6,781 nt of DNA. It comes from Bacteroidales bacterium. GTDB lineage: Bacteria; Bacteroidota; Bacteroidia; Bacteroidales; F082. The stretch's first letter is position 1; the number at the start of each line of letters is the position of its first letter. Location of the stretch: NCBI GenBank assembly GCA_024689285.1, contig JAILDR010000044.1, forward strand, positions 1 to 6,781, in the 5' to 3' direction. This document shows positions 1-4,236 of the stretch, in pieces. The position numbers were made by a program, and so were the translations under genes. A model generated the notes under the pieces. That model was not told where the DNA came from and did not search any database. It saw nothing but the letters and a program-made list of their open reading frames with translations.

Positions 1-141
1 CATCGACACCTGCATCTCCTTGGTCAAGTGCTCGCTCTTTACATCCACGAGAAACTGCAAGCGATAATATTCCTTGCCCAAATCCTTCAGGAAGATCTGC
101 TCAGGCTCGCCGTTGGGCTGCTCCATGTCGTAGACCAGGAA
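1..141. repeat. Terminal direct repeat, left copy (circular-contig overlap)
   Basis: These 141 bases are identical to 6641-6781. The repeat lies wholly inside the coding sequence of the MmeI-like gene, and overlapping the two copies gives a 6640-bp circle. A length of exactly 141 matches a commonly used maximal k-mer of de Bruijn graph assemblers, so this is most likely one locus written twice and not a biological terminal repeat. Confidence 0.95.
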
Positions 142-519
142 CTCCTTGAAGTTGCAGGTCACAATCCACTTGGGGTGCTGCGACAAGGGCATGTTGGCTA
201 TGTACTTCTTGGCCTGTTGGAAGGGTGTCAGCTTGCCGCCCTCGCTTTGCGGCACGGGAGCGCGCAAGTCCTTGTCTATGGATTTCTGCTCGATGAGCAC
301 GCGCGTCGAGGGGATATGGCCGTCGATGAAATTGGTTGAATCCACCATGCTGCTCACCCGCTCTTCGTAGCGGATGAACGAGGGCAGGTTTTCCACCCCG
401 TATACATTCGTCAGCAGGTCGGCCCAAAACAGTTGGGACTCGCCTCGTTCATATCCTCTTCCTTGCCACCTCTCGGCAAACGCGGCAGCCGCCGCAGCGA
501 TTTGTTTCTCCGTTTTCAT
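1..519 (-). CDS. MmeI-like type IIL restriction-modification enzyme, 5' part with nuclease domain
   Basis: This is the N-terminal portion (residues 1-173 of 976) of the enzyme that continues at 6781-4229 once the circle is closed. Read from ATG at 519, it gives a short Ala-rich helix, then an FAERW segment that aligns well with the start of MmeI. A PD-(D/E)xK nuclease core follows: D66 in FIDG, E77-Q78-K79 in VLIEQKS, and a downstream Q102xxxY106. MmeI itself has a D-x9-ExK arrangement; here the spacing is D-x10-ExK. The nuclease residues are present, so cleavage activity is predicted. The reading frame then runs through WIVTCNFKEFLVYDME into the rest of the protein without a stop or frameshift. 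ATG 519 is chosen because an in-frame stop lies upstream near 574-576 and the next Met is residue 58, inside the domain. This end of the gene is GC-rich (35 of 60 bases in 241-300). Confidence 0.93.
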   Translation of the reverse strand, partial: MKTEKQIAAAAAAFAERWQGRGYERGESQLFWADLLTNVYGVENLPSFIRYEERVSSMVDSTNFIDGHIPSTRVLIEQKSIDKDLRAPVPQSEGGKLTPFQQAKKYIANMPLSQHPKWIVTCNFKEFLVYDMEQPNGEPEQIFLKDLGKEYYRLQFLVDVKSEHLTKEMQVSM

Positions 520-524
520 GCCTG

Positions 525-556
525 CAAAGATAAGCTTTTCCGTACAATTGCCAAAA
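525..556 (-). promoter_or_regulatory. Bacteroidales-type promoter of the MmeI-like gene
   Basis: On the minus strand, TTTTGG (551-556) contains a TTTG -33 box. It is followed after exactly 19 bases by TATCTTTG (525-532), which matches the Bacteroidales -7 consensus TAnnTTTG. Only five bases (CAGGC) separate the -7 box from the ATG at 519. Transcription should therefore start at or within a few bases of the start codon, giving a leaderless or nearly leaderless mRNA. There is no room for a Shine-Dalgarno sequence. Confidence 0.72.
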
Positions 557-660
557 GAGAAATATAAAACACGCTATACTCTTGATAATCAATACTATAA
601 ATAAGGTGTTGTTTTTTGTCACTGCGACTTGTTTCGGTGTTTTTATTTTTGCAGCCGCAA

Positions 661-704
661 GGAGGGAGCAGGCAGGGGGTGGGGGACATTGCTCTCTCCC
701 CTCC
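661..704. repeat. G-rich imperfect inverted repeat
   Basis: GGAGGGAGCA (661-670) can pair with TGCT (690-693) plus CCCTCC (699-704), leaving a five-base bulge. The loop contains two G5 runs separated by a single T. The plus strand could fold as a hairpin or a G-quadruplex. No U-rich tail follows on either strand, so it is not called a terminator. Function is unknown. Confidence 0.4.
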
Positions 705-710
705 GCAAAA

Positions 711-731
711 CGTGAAACGTGAAATGTGAAA
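711..731 (+). repeat. Heptamer array A, three tandem copies of (C/T)GTGAAA
   Basis: Three consecutive 7-bp units are visible: CGTGAAA, CGTGAAA and TGTGAAA. The array is followed directly by an A/T tract that includes AATTCAAAAA (730-739). A matching array in the opposite orientation lies at 842-862. Short tandem units beside AT-rich DNA resemble iterons or clustered regulator sites; which applies here cannot be decided from sequence alone. Confidence 0.7.
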
Positions 732-808
732 TTCAAAAATTTTTCTTGGAGGGGGATTATTTCAAATCAATTAAAGAATAAGGACATCATAATAATTTAT
801 TAATAAGG

Positions 809-822
809 TATACCCTATACCC
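809..822. repeat. Tandem TATACCC pair beside a GGTATACC palindrome
   Basis: Two adjacent TATACCC heptamers occupy 809-822, and the first overlaps the perfect 8-bp palindrome GGTATACC at 807-814. The element lies between the two inverted heptamer arrays at the edge of an AT-rich stretch. It could be a protein-binding site; no family is recognised. Confidence 0.45.
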
Positions 823-841
823 GCCGCGAAAAAACGATGCA

Positions 842-862
842 TTTGACGTTTCACGTTTCACA
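842..862 (-). repeat. Heptamer array B, inverted counterpart of array A
   Basis: Read on the minus strand, this contains three consecutive 7-bp units: TGTGAAA, CGTGAAA and CGTCAAA. The 13-base core at 849-861 is the exact reverse complement of 712-724 in array A. The arrays face each other across 110 bp of mostly AT-rich sequence. AATTCAAAAA recurs at 864-873, in the same direction as the copy next to array A. Confidence 0.7.
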
Positions 863-887
863 AAATTCAAAAAAAATTATTTATCGG

Positions 888-948
888 GTGGCTCACTTTT
901 TGGCGCAATAATATTATAATTTTACATCGTCTTATATATTAAAACGTA
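888..948 (+). promoter_or_regulatory. Promoter module, copy 1 (membrane-protein gene)
   Basis: This 61-bp block aligns without gaps to 3231-3291, with 48 of 61 identical bases. It contains GTGG..CA, a T5GGCGCA block (897-907), a -7-like TAATTTTA (917-924) and the conserved stretch CATCGTCTTA (925-934), and ends in AAAACGTA. The spacing from the T-rich TTTG to the -7-like box is 14 bases, shorter than the usual 19 or so of Bacteroidales promoters, and the last G of the -7 consensus is missing. It may therefore be a weak or regulated promoter. Confidence 0.6.
928..946. promoter_or_regulatory. Candidate operator dyad, copy 1
   Basis: CGTCTTA (928-934) and the right arm TAAAACG (940-946) form an imperfect inverted repeat just downstream of the -7-like box. 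The arms are conserved in copy 2 at 3271-3289 while the centre differs, the pattern expected of a dimeric repressor site. The WYL regulator encoded at 2314-3231 is the nearest candidate binder, which is an inference. Confidence 0.4.
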
Positions 949-950
949 AA

Positions 951-956
951 AGGAGG
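951..956 (+). promoter_or_regulatory. Strong Shine-Dalgarno site for the 436-residue membrane protein
   Basis: AGGAGG ends seven bases before ATG 964 and fixes the start. Such a strong site stands out because the WYL, HIRAN and restriction genes on the same circle have none. A near-identical arrangement precedes the 38-residue peptide gene at 4120. Confidence 0.75.
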
Positions 957-963
957 AGAAACA

Positions 964-2274
964 ATGTATTTTGTCGAACTGACCGAATTTGAGGCATTTA
1001 TAATGCTTGTAGTCATTGCAATCGTATTCATTGCCTATCGTAGAGGGAAGCGTAAGACCGGCGAAAGATACGAAGTTCAACGAAGAGAATGGGAAAAAGA
1101 AGCAGAAGAAGAAAGAAAACGGCTGAATTTGTCAAAAATCTTCATTACTGAGGAGCAATTCAACGCCTTGTCGGAAGTGTCGGCCAAAGCCCAAAAAGTG
1201 CTCAACCGTCTCTGCTATAACGAGGACTTTATCCGCTATGTCCATGAAAAAGACTCGCTTACCAGCGTTCTCTATAACGGCGAGGATATGTATATACATT
1301 ACAAGCAAGAGCCTCTCCATGATATCCTTTGGGCTATCGACCGTCTCGGATGCCTCTGCGACCACAATGCAGAATTAAGTACAATGCTGAATTGCTGCCG
1401 TATCGATTTTGAAACAATAAAAGGTCATTGCTTGTTTATTATCTACAAAACCATGCAATACATTAACTATGATAGTCCTTTTATCTACTTCGATTATCAA
1501 AGAGCCGTTGGCGACCCTGAATCGCTGTTCTTCAAGGCCAGAGATGTCGCCAACACCGATTTTGATATTTTTGTTCATTACGACCCCTCTCTCGGACAGA
1601 AAGACTACAAAATATGTGATTTAATTGGAGATTATAGCCAAGACGACAAATTGCTTTATCGCGAGTTGATGTTCCAACTCGGCACAATCGTTGCGGAAAT
1701 TCTCAAAGTTAAAGCTCCTTCGAAAAGCGAGTGGCTTGTAGAAAACCATGAGGGAAACGCTGCTGACACTGAACGTCTGGAAAGAATCAACGATAGCTAC
1801 ATAGTGCCTCTGTTCAGACCCACAACAGCCTCGACTGATGACGAAGATGAAAAAGACGAAGATGATTATGATGACGAATCCGATTTCACAGAGGACTTTG
1901 ACTCGGACTATTACTCTACAGAAATTGCAGAAATAACATACTCGTTCATCGGTTCAGATGCACCAGAGGAATCATTTGAGATGGAATTGTCGGAAAAAGA
2001 TGCCAACAAGCTAAAGAAAGCCGAAGAAAAAGGCGAGTTTTTGGACTCCAACTACGTCTCGGAAAATTTCCGGTCAATCCATAGAAAAATCCTCCATAGC
2101 ATCCAAGAAGACCTGGAGTCAAAGACAGGAGACCCTCATGATGGTATGAGAGAGGTACATCATCCACCTGCGTATCATGGATGGGAAAAGGATCACGATT
2201 CACACCAAGACCTATTAAATATTTTCGGTTTTAGTGATGACATTGTTGAGTATGAGGTGGATTTTTACAGCTGA
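964..2274 (+). CDS. Membrane-anchored protein with acidic tract, unknown function
   Basis: I do not recognise this 436-residue protein. It opens with a single hydrophobic segment (about residues 11-25, FIMLVVIAIVFIAY) followed by RRGKRK, so the positive-inside rule puts the remainder in the cytoplasm. Residues 33-56 are rich in Glu, Arg and Lys and probably form a helix or coiled coil. Residues 60-280 look like a mixed folded domain containing several Cys (84, 130, 132, 144, 145, 156). Residues 292-317 are a strongly acidic tract (DDEDEKDEDDYDDESD and beyond). The C-terminus has a second small charged region and a His-rich patch between 399 and 414. The start is fixed by the AGGAGG site. It shares its promoter module with the HIRAN gene and lies immediately upstream of the WYL regulator gene (39-bp gap). 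A role as a membrane-linked sensor or effector of a defence cassette is conceivable from context only. Confidence 0.9.
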   Translation: MYFVELTEFEAFIMLVVIAIVFIAYRRGKRKTGERYEVQRREWEKEAEEERKRLNLSKIFITEEQFNALSEVSAKAQKVLNRLCYNEDFIRYVHEKDSLTSVLYNGEDMYIHYKQEPLHDILWAIDRLGCLCDHNAELSTMLNCCRIDFETIKGHCLFIIYKTMQYINYDSPFIYFDYQRAVGDPESLFFKARDVANTDFDIFVHYDPSLGQKDYKICDLIGDYSQDDKLLYRELMFQLGTIVAEILKVKAPSKSEWLVENHEGNAADTERLERINDSYIVPLFRPTTASTDDEDEKDEDDYDDESDFTEDFDSDYYSTEIAEITYSFIGSDAPEESFEMELSEKDANKLKKAEEKGEFLDSNYVSENFRSIHRKILHSIQEDLESKTGDPHDGMREVHHPPAYHGWEKDHDSHQDLLNIFGFSDDIVEYEVDFYS

Positions 2275-2279
2275 TAGGC

Positions 2280-2305
2280 TCAAAATCAGTTTTTGATTAT
2301 TTTTG
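2280..2305 (+). promoter_or_regulatory. Promoter and possible autoregulatory palindrome of the WYL gene
   Basis: TATTTTTG (2298-2305) matches the Bacteroidales -7 box TAnnTTTG and ends eight bases before ATG 2314. Directly upstream lies the inverted repeat TCAAAA-TCAGT-TTTTGA (2280-2296), where a repressor would block the core promoter. No good -33 TTTG is visible at the usual spacing. The repeat could also act as a weak hairpin after the upstream gene, because a T-run follows it. Confidence 0.5.
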
Positions 2306-2313
2306 CATCATAA

Positions 2314-3231
2314 ATGAAAATGGTTATGAAAGCATCCGTCCTTTTCAAACAATACGTGTGGCTGGTTGACACCATCCGTCGTGCAGGCCGTATCACCCTG
2401 AACGGTATCAACCATCACTGGTTGCATACAGAGATGAGCGAAGGCATCCCATACAGCCGCACCACATTCCGCCGTCGCCGACAAGAGATGGAAGAAATGT
2501 TCGGCATCGTCATCGACTGCGACAACGACAACCGTTATTACATCGACGACCCGTCTTTGATGAACACCGACAGCGTGTCTCGCTGGATGCTCAGCACCTT
2601 GGCAGTGAGCAATATCGTCAGCGAGGCACGTGGATTGCATGAGCGCATTCTGCTGGAAAGTATCCCCAGCGAGAGCAATCACTTGCAGCAGGTGATTGAT
2701 GCCATGAAAAACTCACACTGCATCAGCATCACCTATCGTCGTTACGGTGATGCCAAGCCGTCCGTTTGGACTCTTGAGCCTTATTGCATCAAGCTCTTTC
2801 ACCGCCGTTGGTATCTGTTGGGCAAGTTTTCCGATGGTGGTTTCATCACCCTTTCGTTCGACCGCATGTTGAAAATCGAGCTTACCGACGAGGGCTTCAA
2901 GATGAATCCCGACTTCGACGCACAGGCATACTTCAAGGACTATTTTGGTGTAATGACGGATGACAGGCTTCCCATCGAACACATTGTGCTGCGGGCCTAC
3001 GGCAACGAGCCTTATTACCTTCGCGACTTACCGCTACACCCCTCACAACGTGAGGTTGCCAAAGGTGAAGACTATACCGATTTCGAGGTCTGTCTGCATC
3101 CCACGCGCGACTTTTTAGCTTATATTCTCTCACGTGGTGGTTGGCTACAGGTGATTTCTCCTGATAGTATCGCACAGCAAATCAAGGAGATGCTGCAATC
3201 TGCTGAAGAAAATTACAAATTATTGCCTTAG
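2314..3231 (+). CDS. WYL-domain transcriptional regulator
   Basis: This 305-residue cytoplasmic protein has the standard layout of WYL regulators. An N-terminal DNA-binding helix-turn-helix region comes first (about 8-78, including SRTTFRRRRQEME and YYIDDP). A WYL domain follows (about 125-190) with TLEPYCIKLFHRRWYLLG, in which W166-Y167-L168 form the name motif, and SFDRML at 181-186. A C-terminal WCX-type region occupies about 218-300. WYL domains sense ligands, probably nucleotides or nucleic acid, and many family members (BrxR and CapW types) repress anti-phage operons. No Shine-Dalgarno sequence is seen; ATG 2314 follows a -7 box by eight bases, and Met at codon 5 (2326) is an alternative start. 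The genes on both sides carry the same 61-bp promoter module, making them likely targets. Its own promoter contains a TCAAAA/TTTTGA palindrome that could serve autoregulation. Confidence 0.93.
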   Translation: MKMVMKASVLFKQYVWLVDTIRRAGRITLNGINHHWLHTEMSEGIPYSRTTFRRRRQEMEEMFGIVIDCDNDNRYYIDDPSLMNTDSVSRWMLSTLAVSNIVSEARGLHERILLESIPSESNHLQQVIDAMKNSHCISITYRRYGDAKPSVWTLEPYCIKLFHRRWYLLGKFSDGGFITLSFDRMLKIELTDEGFKMNPDFDAQAYFKDYFGVMTDDRLPIEHIVLRAYGNEPYYLRDLPLHPSQREVAKGEDYTDFEVCLHPTRDFLAYILSRGGWLQVISPDSIAQQIKEMLQSAEENYKLLP

Positions 3232-3291
3232 TGGTCCATTTTTTGGCGCAGTGCTATAATAGTTTTGCATCGTCTTAACCTTTAAAACGTA
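3231..3291 (+). promoter_or_regulatory. Promoter module, copy 2 (HIRAN gene)
   Basis: This is the partner of the module at 888-948, starting on the last base of the WYL stop codon. It shows GTGG..CA, T6GGCGCA (3239-3250), a full TAGTTTTG -7 box (3260-3267), CATCGTCTTA and AAAACGTA. The spacing from TTTG to the -7 box is 14 bases, as in copy 1. The expected start of transcription leaves a leader of roughly 25-30 bases before ATG 3298, with no Shine-Dalgarno sequence. Confidence 0.65.
3271..3289. promoter_or_regulatory. Candidate operator dyad, copy 2
   Basis: CGTCTTAA (3271-3278) and TTAAAACG (3282-3289) pair at seven of eight positions around a three-base centre. The site lies in the predicted leader of the HIRAN mRNA, where a bound repressor would block transcription. 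It corresponds base for base to 928-946. Confidence 0.45.
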
Positions 3292-3297
3292 TCAAAA

Positions 3298-3645
3298 ATG
3301 AAAGCACACAACCAATTCTTCATGAGCTGCCATCTGGCAGGACGCACTTATCACGATGCAGACCTTGTATGGAACGACCTCAAAATCGGACAAACACTTC
3401 GTCTTGAACGTGAGCCACAGAACCCGTATGACGGTAATGCCATACAAGTCATCTTCAACAAAGAGGAAGAAGACTACCTGCTGGGCTATATTCCCCGCAG
3501 TGAAAACTCGAAGCTCGTTGCCTTCCTTGATGCCGGATGGAACGACCTGTTTACTTGCCGCATCTCGCAACTGAAAGCAGACACGCATCCCGAGGAACAG
3601 GTGCAACTGACGGTGAGTATTAGGAAGAAAGAAACGAACAAATAA
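3298..3645 (+). CDS. Stand-alone HIRAN-domain protein
   Basis: The 115-residue protein is essentially one HIRAN domain. The hallmark strand-turn motif LEREPQNPYDGNAIQV (36-51) includes the characteristic E39-P40, N42-P43 and D45, and is followed by LLGYIPR (61-67) and the helix SKLVAFLDAG. HIRAN domains occur in HLTF-type remodelers, where they bind the 3' end of single-stranded DNA. Small bacterial versions are thought to act in DNA metabolism or in recognising unusual DNA ends. No other domain, signal peptide or membrane segment is present. The gene has its own promoter module shared with the 436-residue membrane protein, suggesting joint control. Its exact partner here is unknown. Confidence 0.9.
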   Translation: MKAHNQFFMSCHLAGRTYHDADLVWNDLKIGQTLRLEREPQNPYDGNAIQVIFNKEEEDYLLGYIPRSENSKLVAFLDAGWNDLFTCRISQLKADTHPEEQVQLTVSIRKKETNK

Positions 3646-3657
3646 TGAATTACAATC

Positions 3658-3741
3658 ATGAAATTATTACAGCGAGACGTTATCCAAAACTATCCTGGAG
3701 GAGGGTATAATCCTAAGCAAAAGACTATTATCCTGATGTGA
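3658..3741 (+). CDS. Possible 27-residue leader ORF coupled to hicB
   Basis: An ATG 12 bp after the HIRAN stop codon opens 27 codons beginning MKLLQRDVIQNYPGGGYN. Its TGA (3739-3741) overlaps the GTG start of the HicB-like gene in the arrangement ATGTGA, which would allow translational coupling. It occupies the place where a hicA toxin gene normally stands, but I see no HicA signature (no GSH motif and no VPxH). It could be a coupling leader, the remnant of something else, or untranslated. Confidence 0.35.
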   Translation: MKLLQRDVIQNYPGGGYNPKQKTIILM

Positions 3742-3956
3742 AAAAAGTAATAGCAATAATTGAACACGGCGGCGACGGCTCCTATTGCATCCATGCTCCT
3801 CAATTGGAGAACGTCATCATTGGCGAAGGCGCCACTATTGACGAAGCTAAGTCCGACTTTGAGAACAGTTATCAGGAAATAATGGAATCCTACAATAATA
3901 CTGGAGTCCAGATACCCGATGAGTTGAGGGACATTGAATTTGAGTATTACCACTAA
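3738..3956 (+). CDS. HicB-like antitoxin-family protein, orphan and short
   Basis: This 72-residue protein has the HicB fold signature: MKKVIAIIEHGGDGSYCIHAPQ, then VIIGEGATIDEAKSDFENSYQEIMESY, matching the partial RNase H-like domain of HicB antitoxins. It starts at GTG; stop codons in the same frame at 3708 and 3714 exclude a longer version. From memory, related Bacteroidales proteins continue after the EFEY region into a helix-turn-helix, whereas this one stops at EYYH. It therefore lacks a DNA-binding domain, either as a natural short form or through truncation. No HicA toxin gene is found upstream or downstream. Translation probably depends on coupling to the 27-codon ORF, since no ribosome-binding site is near. 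Confidence 0.8.
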   Translation: MKKVIAIIEHGGDGSYCIHAPQLENVIIGEGATIDEAKSDFENSYQEIMESYNNTGVQIPDELRDIEFEYYH

Positions 3957-3966
3957 TTGGGCTAAA

Positions 3967-3974
3967 TAGTTTTG
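3967..3974 (+). promoter_or_regulatory. -7 box ahead of the small membrane peptide genes
   Basis: TAGTTTTG, followed by CA, matches the Bacteroidales -7 consensus and is identical to the box of the HIRAN promoter. No TTTG at the usual 19-base distance is seen, and the closest TTTG (3940-3943) is 23 bases away. It would transcribe the peptide genes at 3995 and 4120. Confidence 0.4.
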
Positions 3975-3994
3975 CAGGCAAACAGTGAAACATC

Positions 3995-4090
3995 ATGTTC
4001 TATGCTCCATTCAGTTTGTTTTGGTTTGTGATATGTGTTGGCTTCTTTGTCTCAATAGGGCTAAAAGACGACCATAAGAAAAGGAAATAG
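3995..4090 (+). CDS. Small single-pass membrane peptide, 31 residues
   Basis: From ATG 3995 the ORF encodes MFYAPFSLFWFVICVGFF followed by VSIGLKDDHKKRK and TAG. It has one hydrophobic helix of about 18-20 residues (residues 5-23) and a strongly charged, basic C-terminus, typical of a small inner-membrane protein with its tail in the cytoplasm. A -7 box lies 20 bp upstream. There is no clear Shine-Dalgarno sequence. No family is recognised; a role as a small toxin or a membrane-complex subunit is possible but unsupported. Confidence 0.5.
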   Translation: MFYAPFSLFWFVICVGFFVSIGLKDDHKKRK

Positions 4091-4107
4091 TGATTGCGTA
4101 ACGTTAA

Positions 4108-4113
4108 AGGAGG
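4108..4113 (+). promoter_or_regulatory. Strong Shine-Dalgarno site for the 38-residue peptide
   Basis: AGGAGG lies six bases before ATG 4120, in the context ACGTTAAAGGAGGAACAAC. It closely resembles the site ahead of the 436-residue membrane protein (ACGTAAAAGGAGGAG) and is the main reason to accept the short downstream ORF as real. Confidence 0.65.
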
Positions 4114-4119
4114 AACAAC

Positions 4120-4236
4120 ATGGAAATCCTTATCGGCATAATATTTATCGTCTTTGTACTTGTCAGAACGCTATTAGGCAAGGATGACGATTATGATGGT
4201 CCGAAGGGCCCGCCTTGGACTGGAGGGTTCAAGTAA
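4120..4236 (+). CDS. Small single-pass membrane peptide, 38 residues
   Basis: ATG 4120 follows a strong AGGAGG. The peptide begins MEILIGIIFIVFVLVRTLLG, a hydrophobic helix of about 14-18 residues, then has an acidic KDDDYD segment and a Gly/Pro-rich tail (GPKGPPWTGGFK). The tail overlaps the 3' end of the convergent MmeI-like gene by 8 bp, leaving no room for a terminator between them. It sits 29 bp after the 31-residue peptide gene, so the two may be cotranscribed. No family is recognised. Confidence 0.6.
   Translation: MEILIGIIFIVFVLVRTLLGKDDDYDGPKGPPWTGGFK

Larger units (their letters stand above)
520..963. other. Divergent intergenic region with regulatory and possible origin function
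   Basis: This 444-bp region separates the divergent MmeI-like and membrane-protein genes. It contains the promoter of the minus-strand gene, a G-rich imperfect hairpin (661-704), two inverted heptamer arrays around an AT-rich stretch, a tandem TATACCC pair, and the promoter module of the plus-strand gene. An 11-bp near palindrome, TTGATAATCAA (582-592), lies about 30 bp upstream of the minus-strand -33 box. Possible reading frames here show no codon-level or motif evidence of being genes. It is the longest non-coding stretch on the circle and the only obvious place for a replication origin, but no origin family is recognised. Confidence 0.6.

Noticed and set aside
1..141. Terminal repeat as phage-type direct terminal repeat
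   Set aside because: The repeat lies inside one gene, there are no phage structural or packaging genes, and its length is that of an assembler k-mer.
101..427. Minus-strand 108-codon ORF in the 5' part of the restriction gene
   Set aside because: It is a frame shadow of the GC-rich N-terminal coding region. The correct frame there reads the PD-(D/E)xK nuclease domain.
28..604. Several plus-strand ORFs of 70-103 codons opposite the restriction gene N-terminus
   Set aside because: They are antisense shadows of a well-supported coding sequence and have no promoter or family signal of their own.
644..651. TATTTTTG as a plus-strand promoter
   Set aside because: It matches the -7 consensus, but there is no properly spaced -33 element and no plausible gene before 964.
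661..704. G/C-rich hairpin as an intrinsic terminator
   Set aside because: No T-run follows on either strand, and no gene ends nearby, since both flanking genes point away.
449..736. Minus-strand 95-codon ORF with a hydrophobic stretch, upstream of the MmeI-like gene
   Set aside because: Its start lies inside the heptamer array, its 3' end overlaps the MmeI-like coding region in another frame, the sequence runs through the G-rich hairpin (poly-Pro), and no ribosome-binding site or family resemblance is seen.
3658..3741. 27-codon ORF as a HicA toxin remnant
   Set aside because: It lies where hicA usually is, but I could not match the residues to HicA motifs, so it is listed only as a possible leader ORF.
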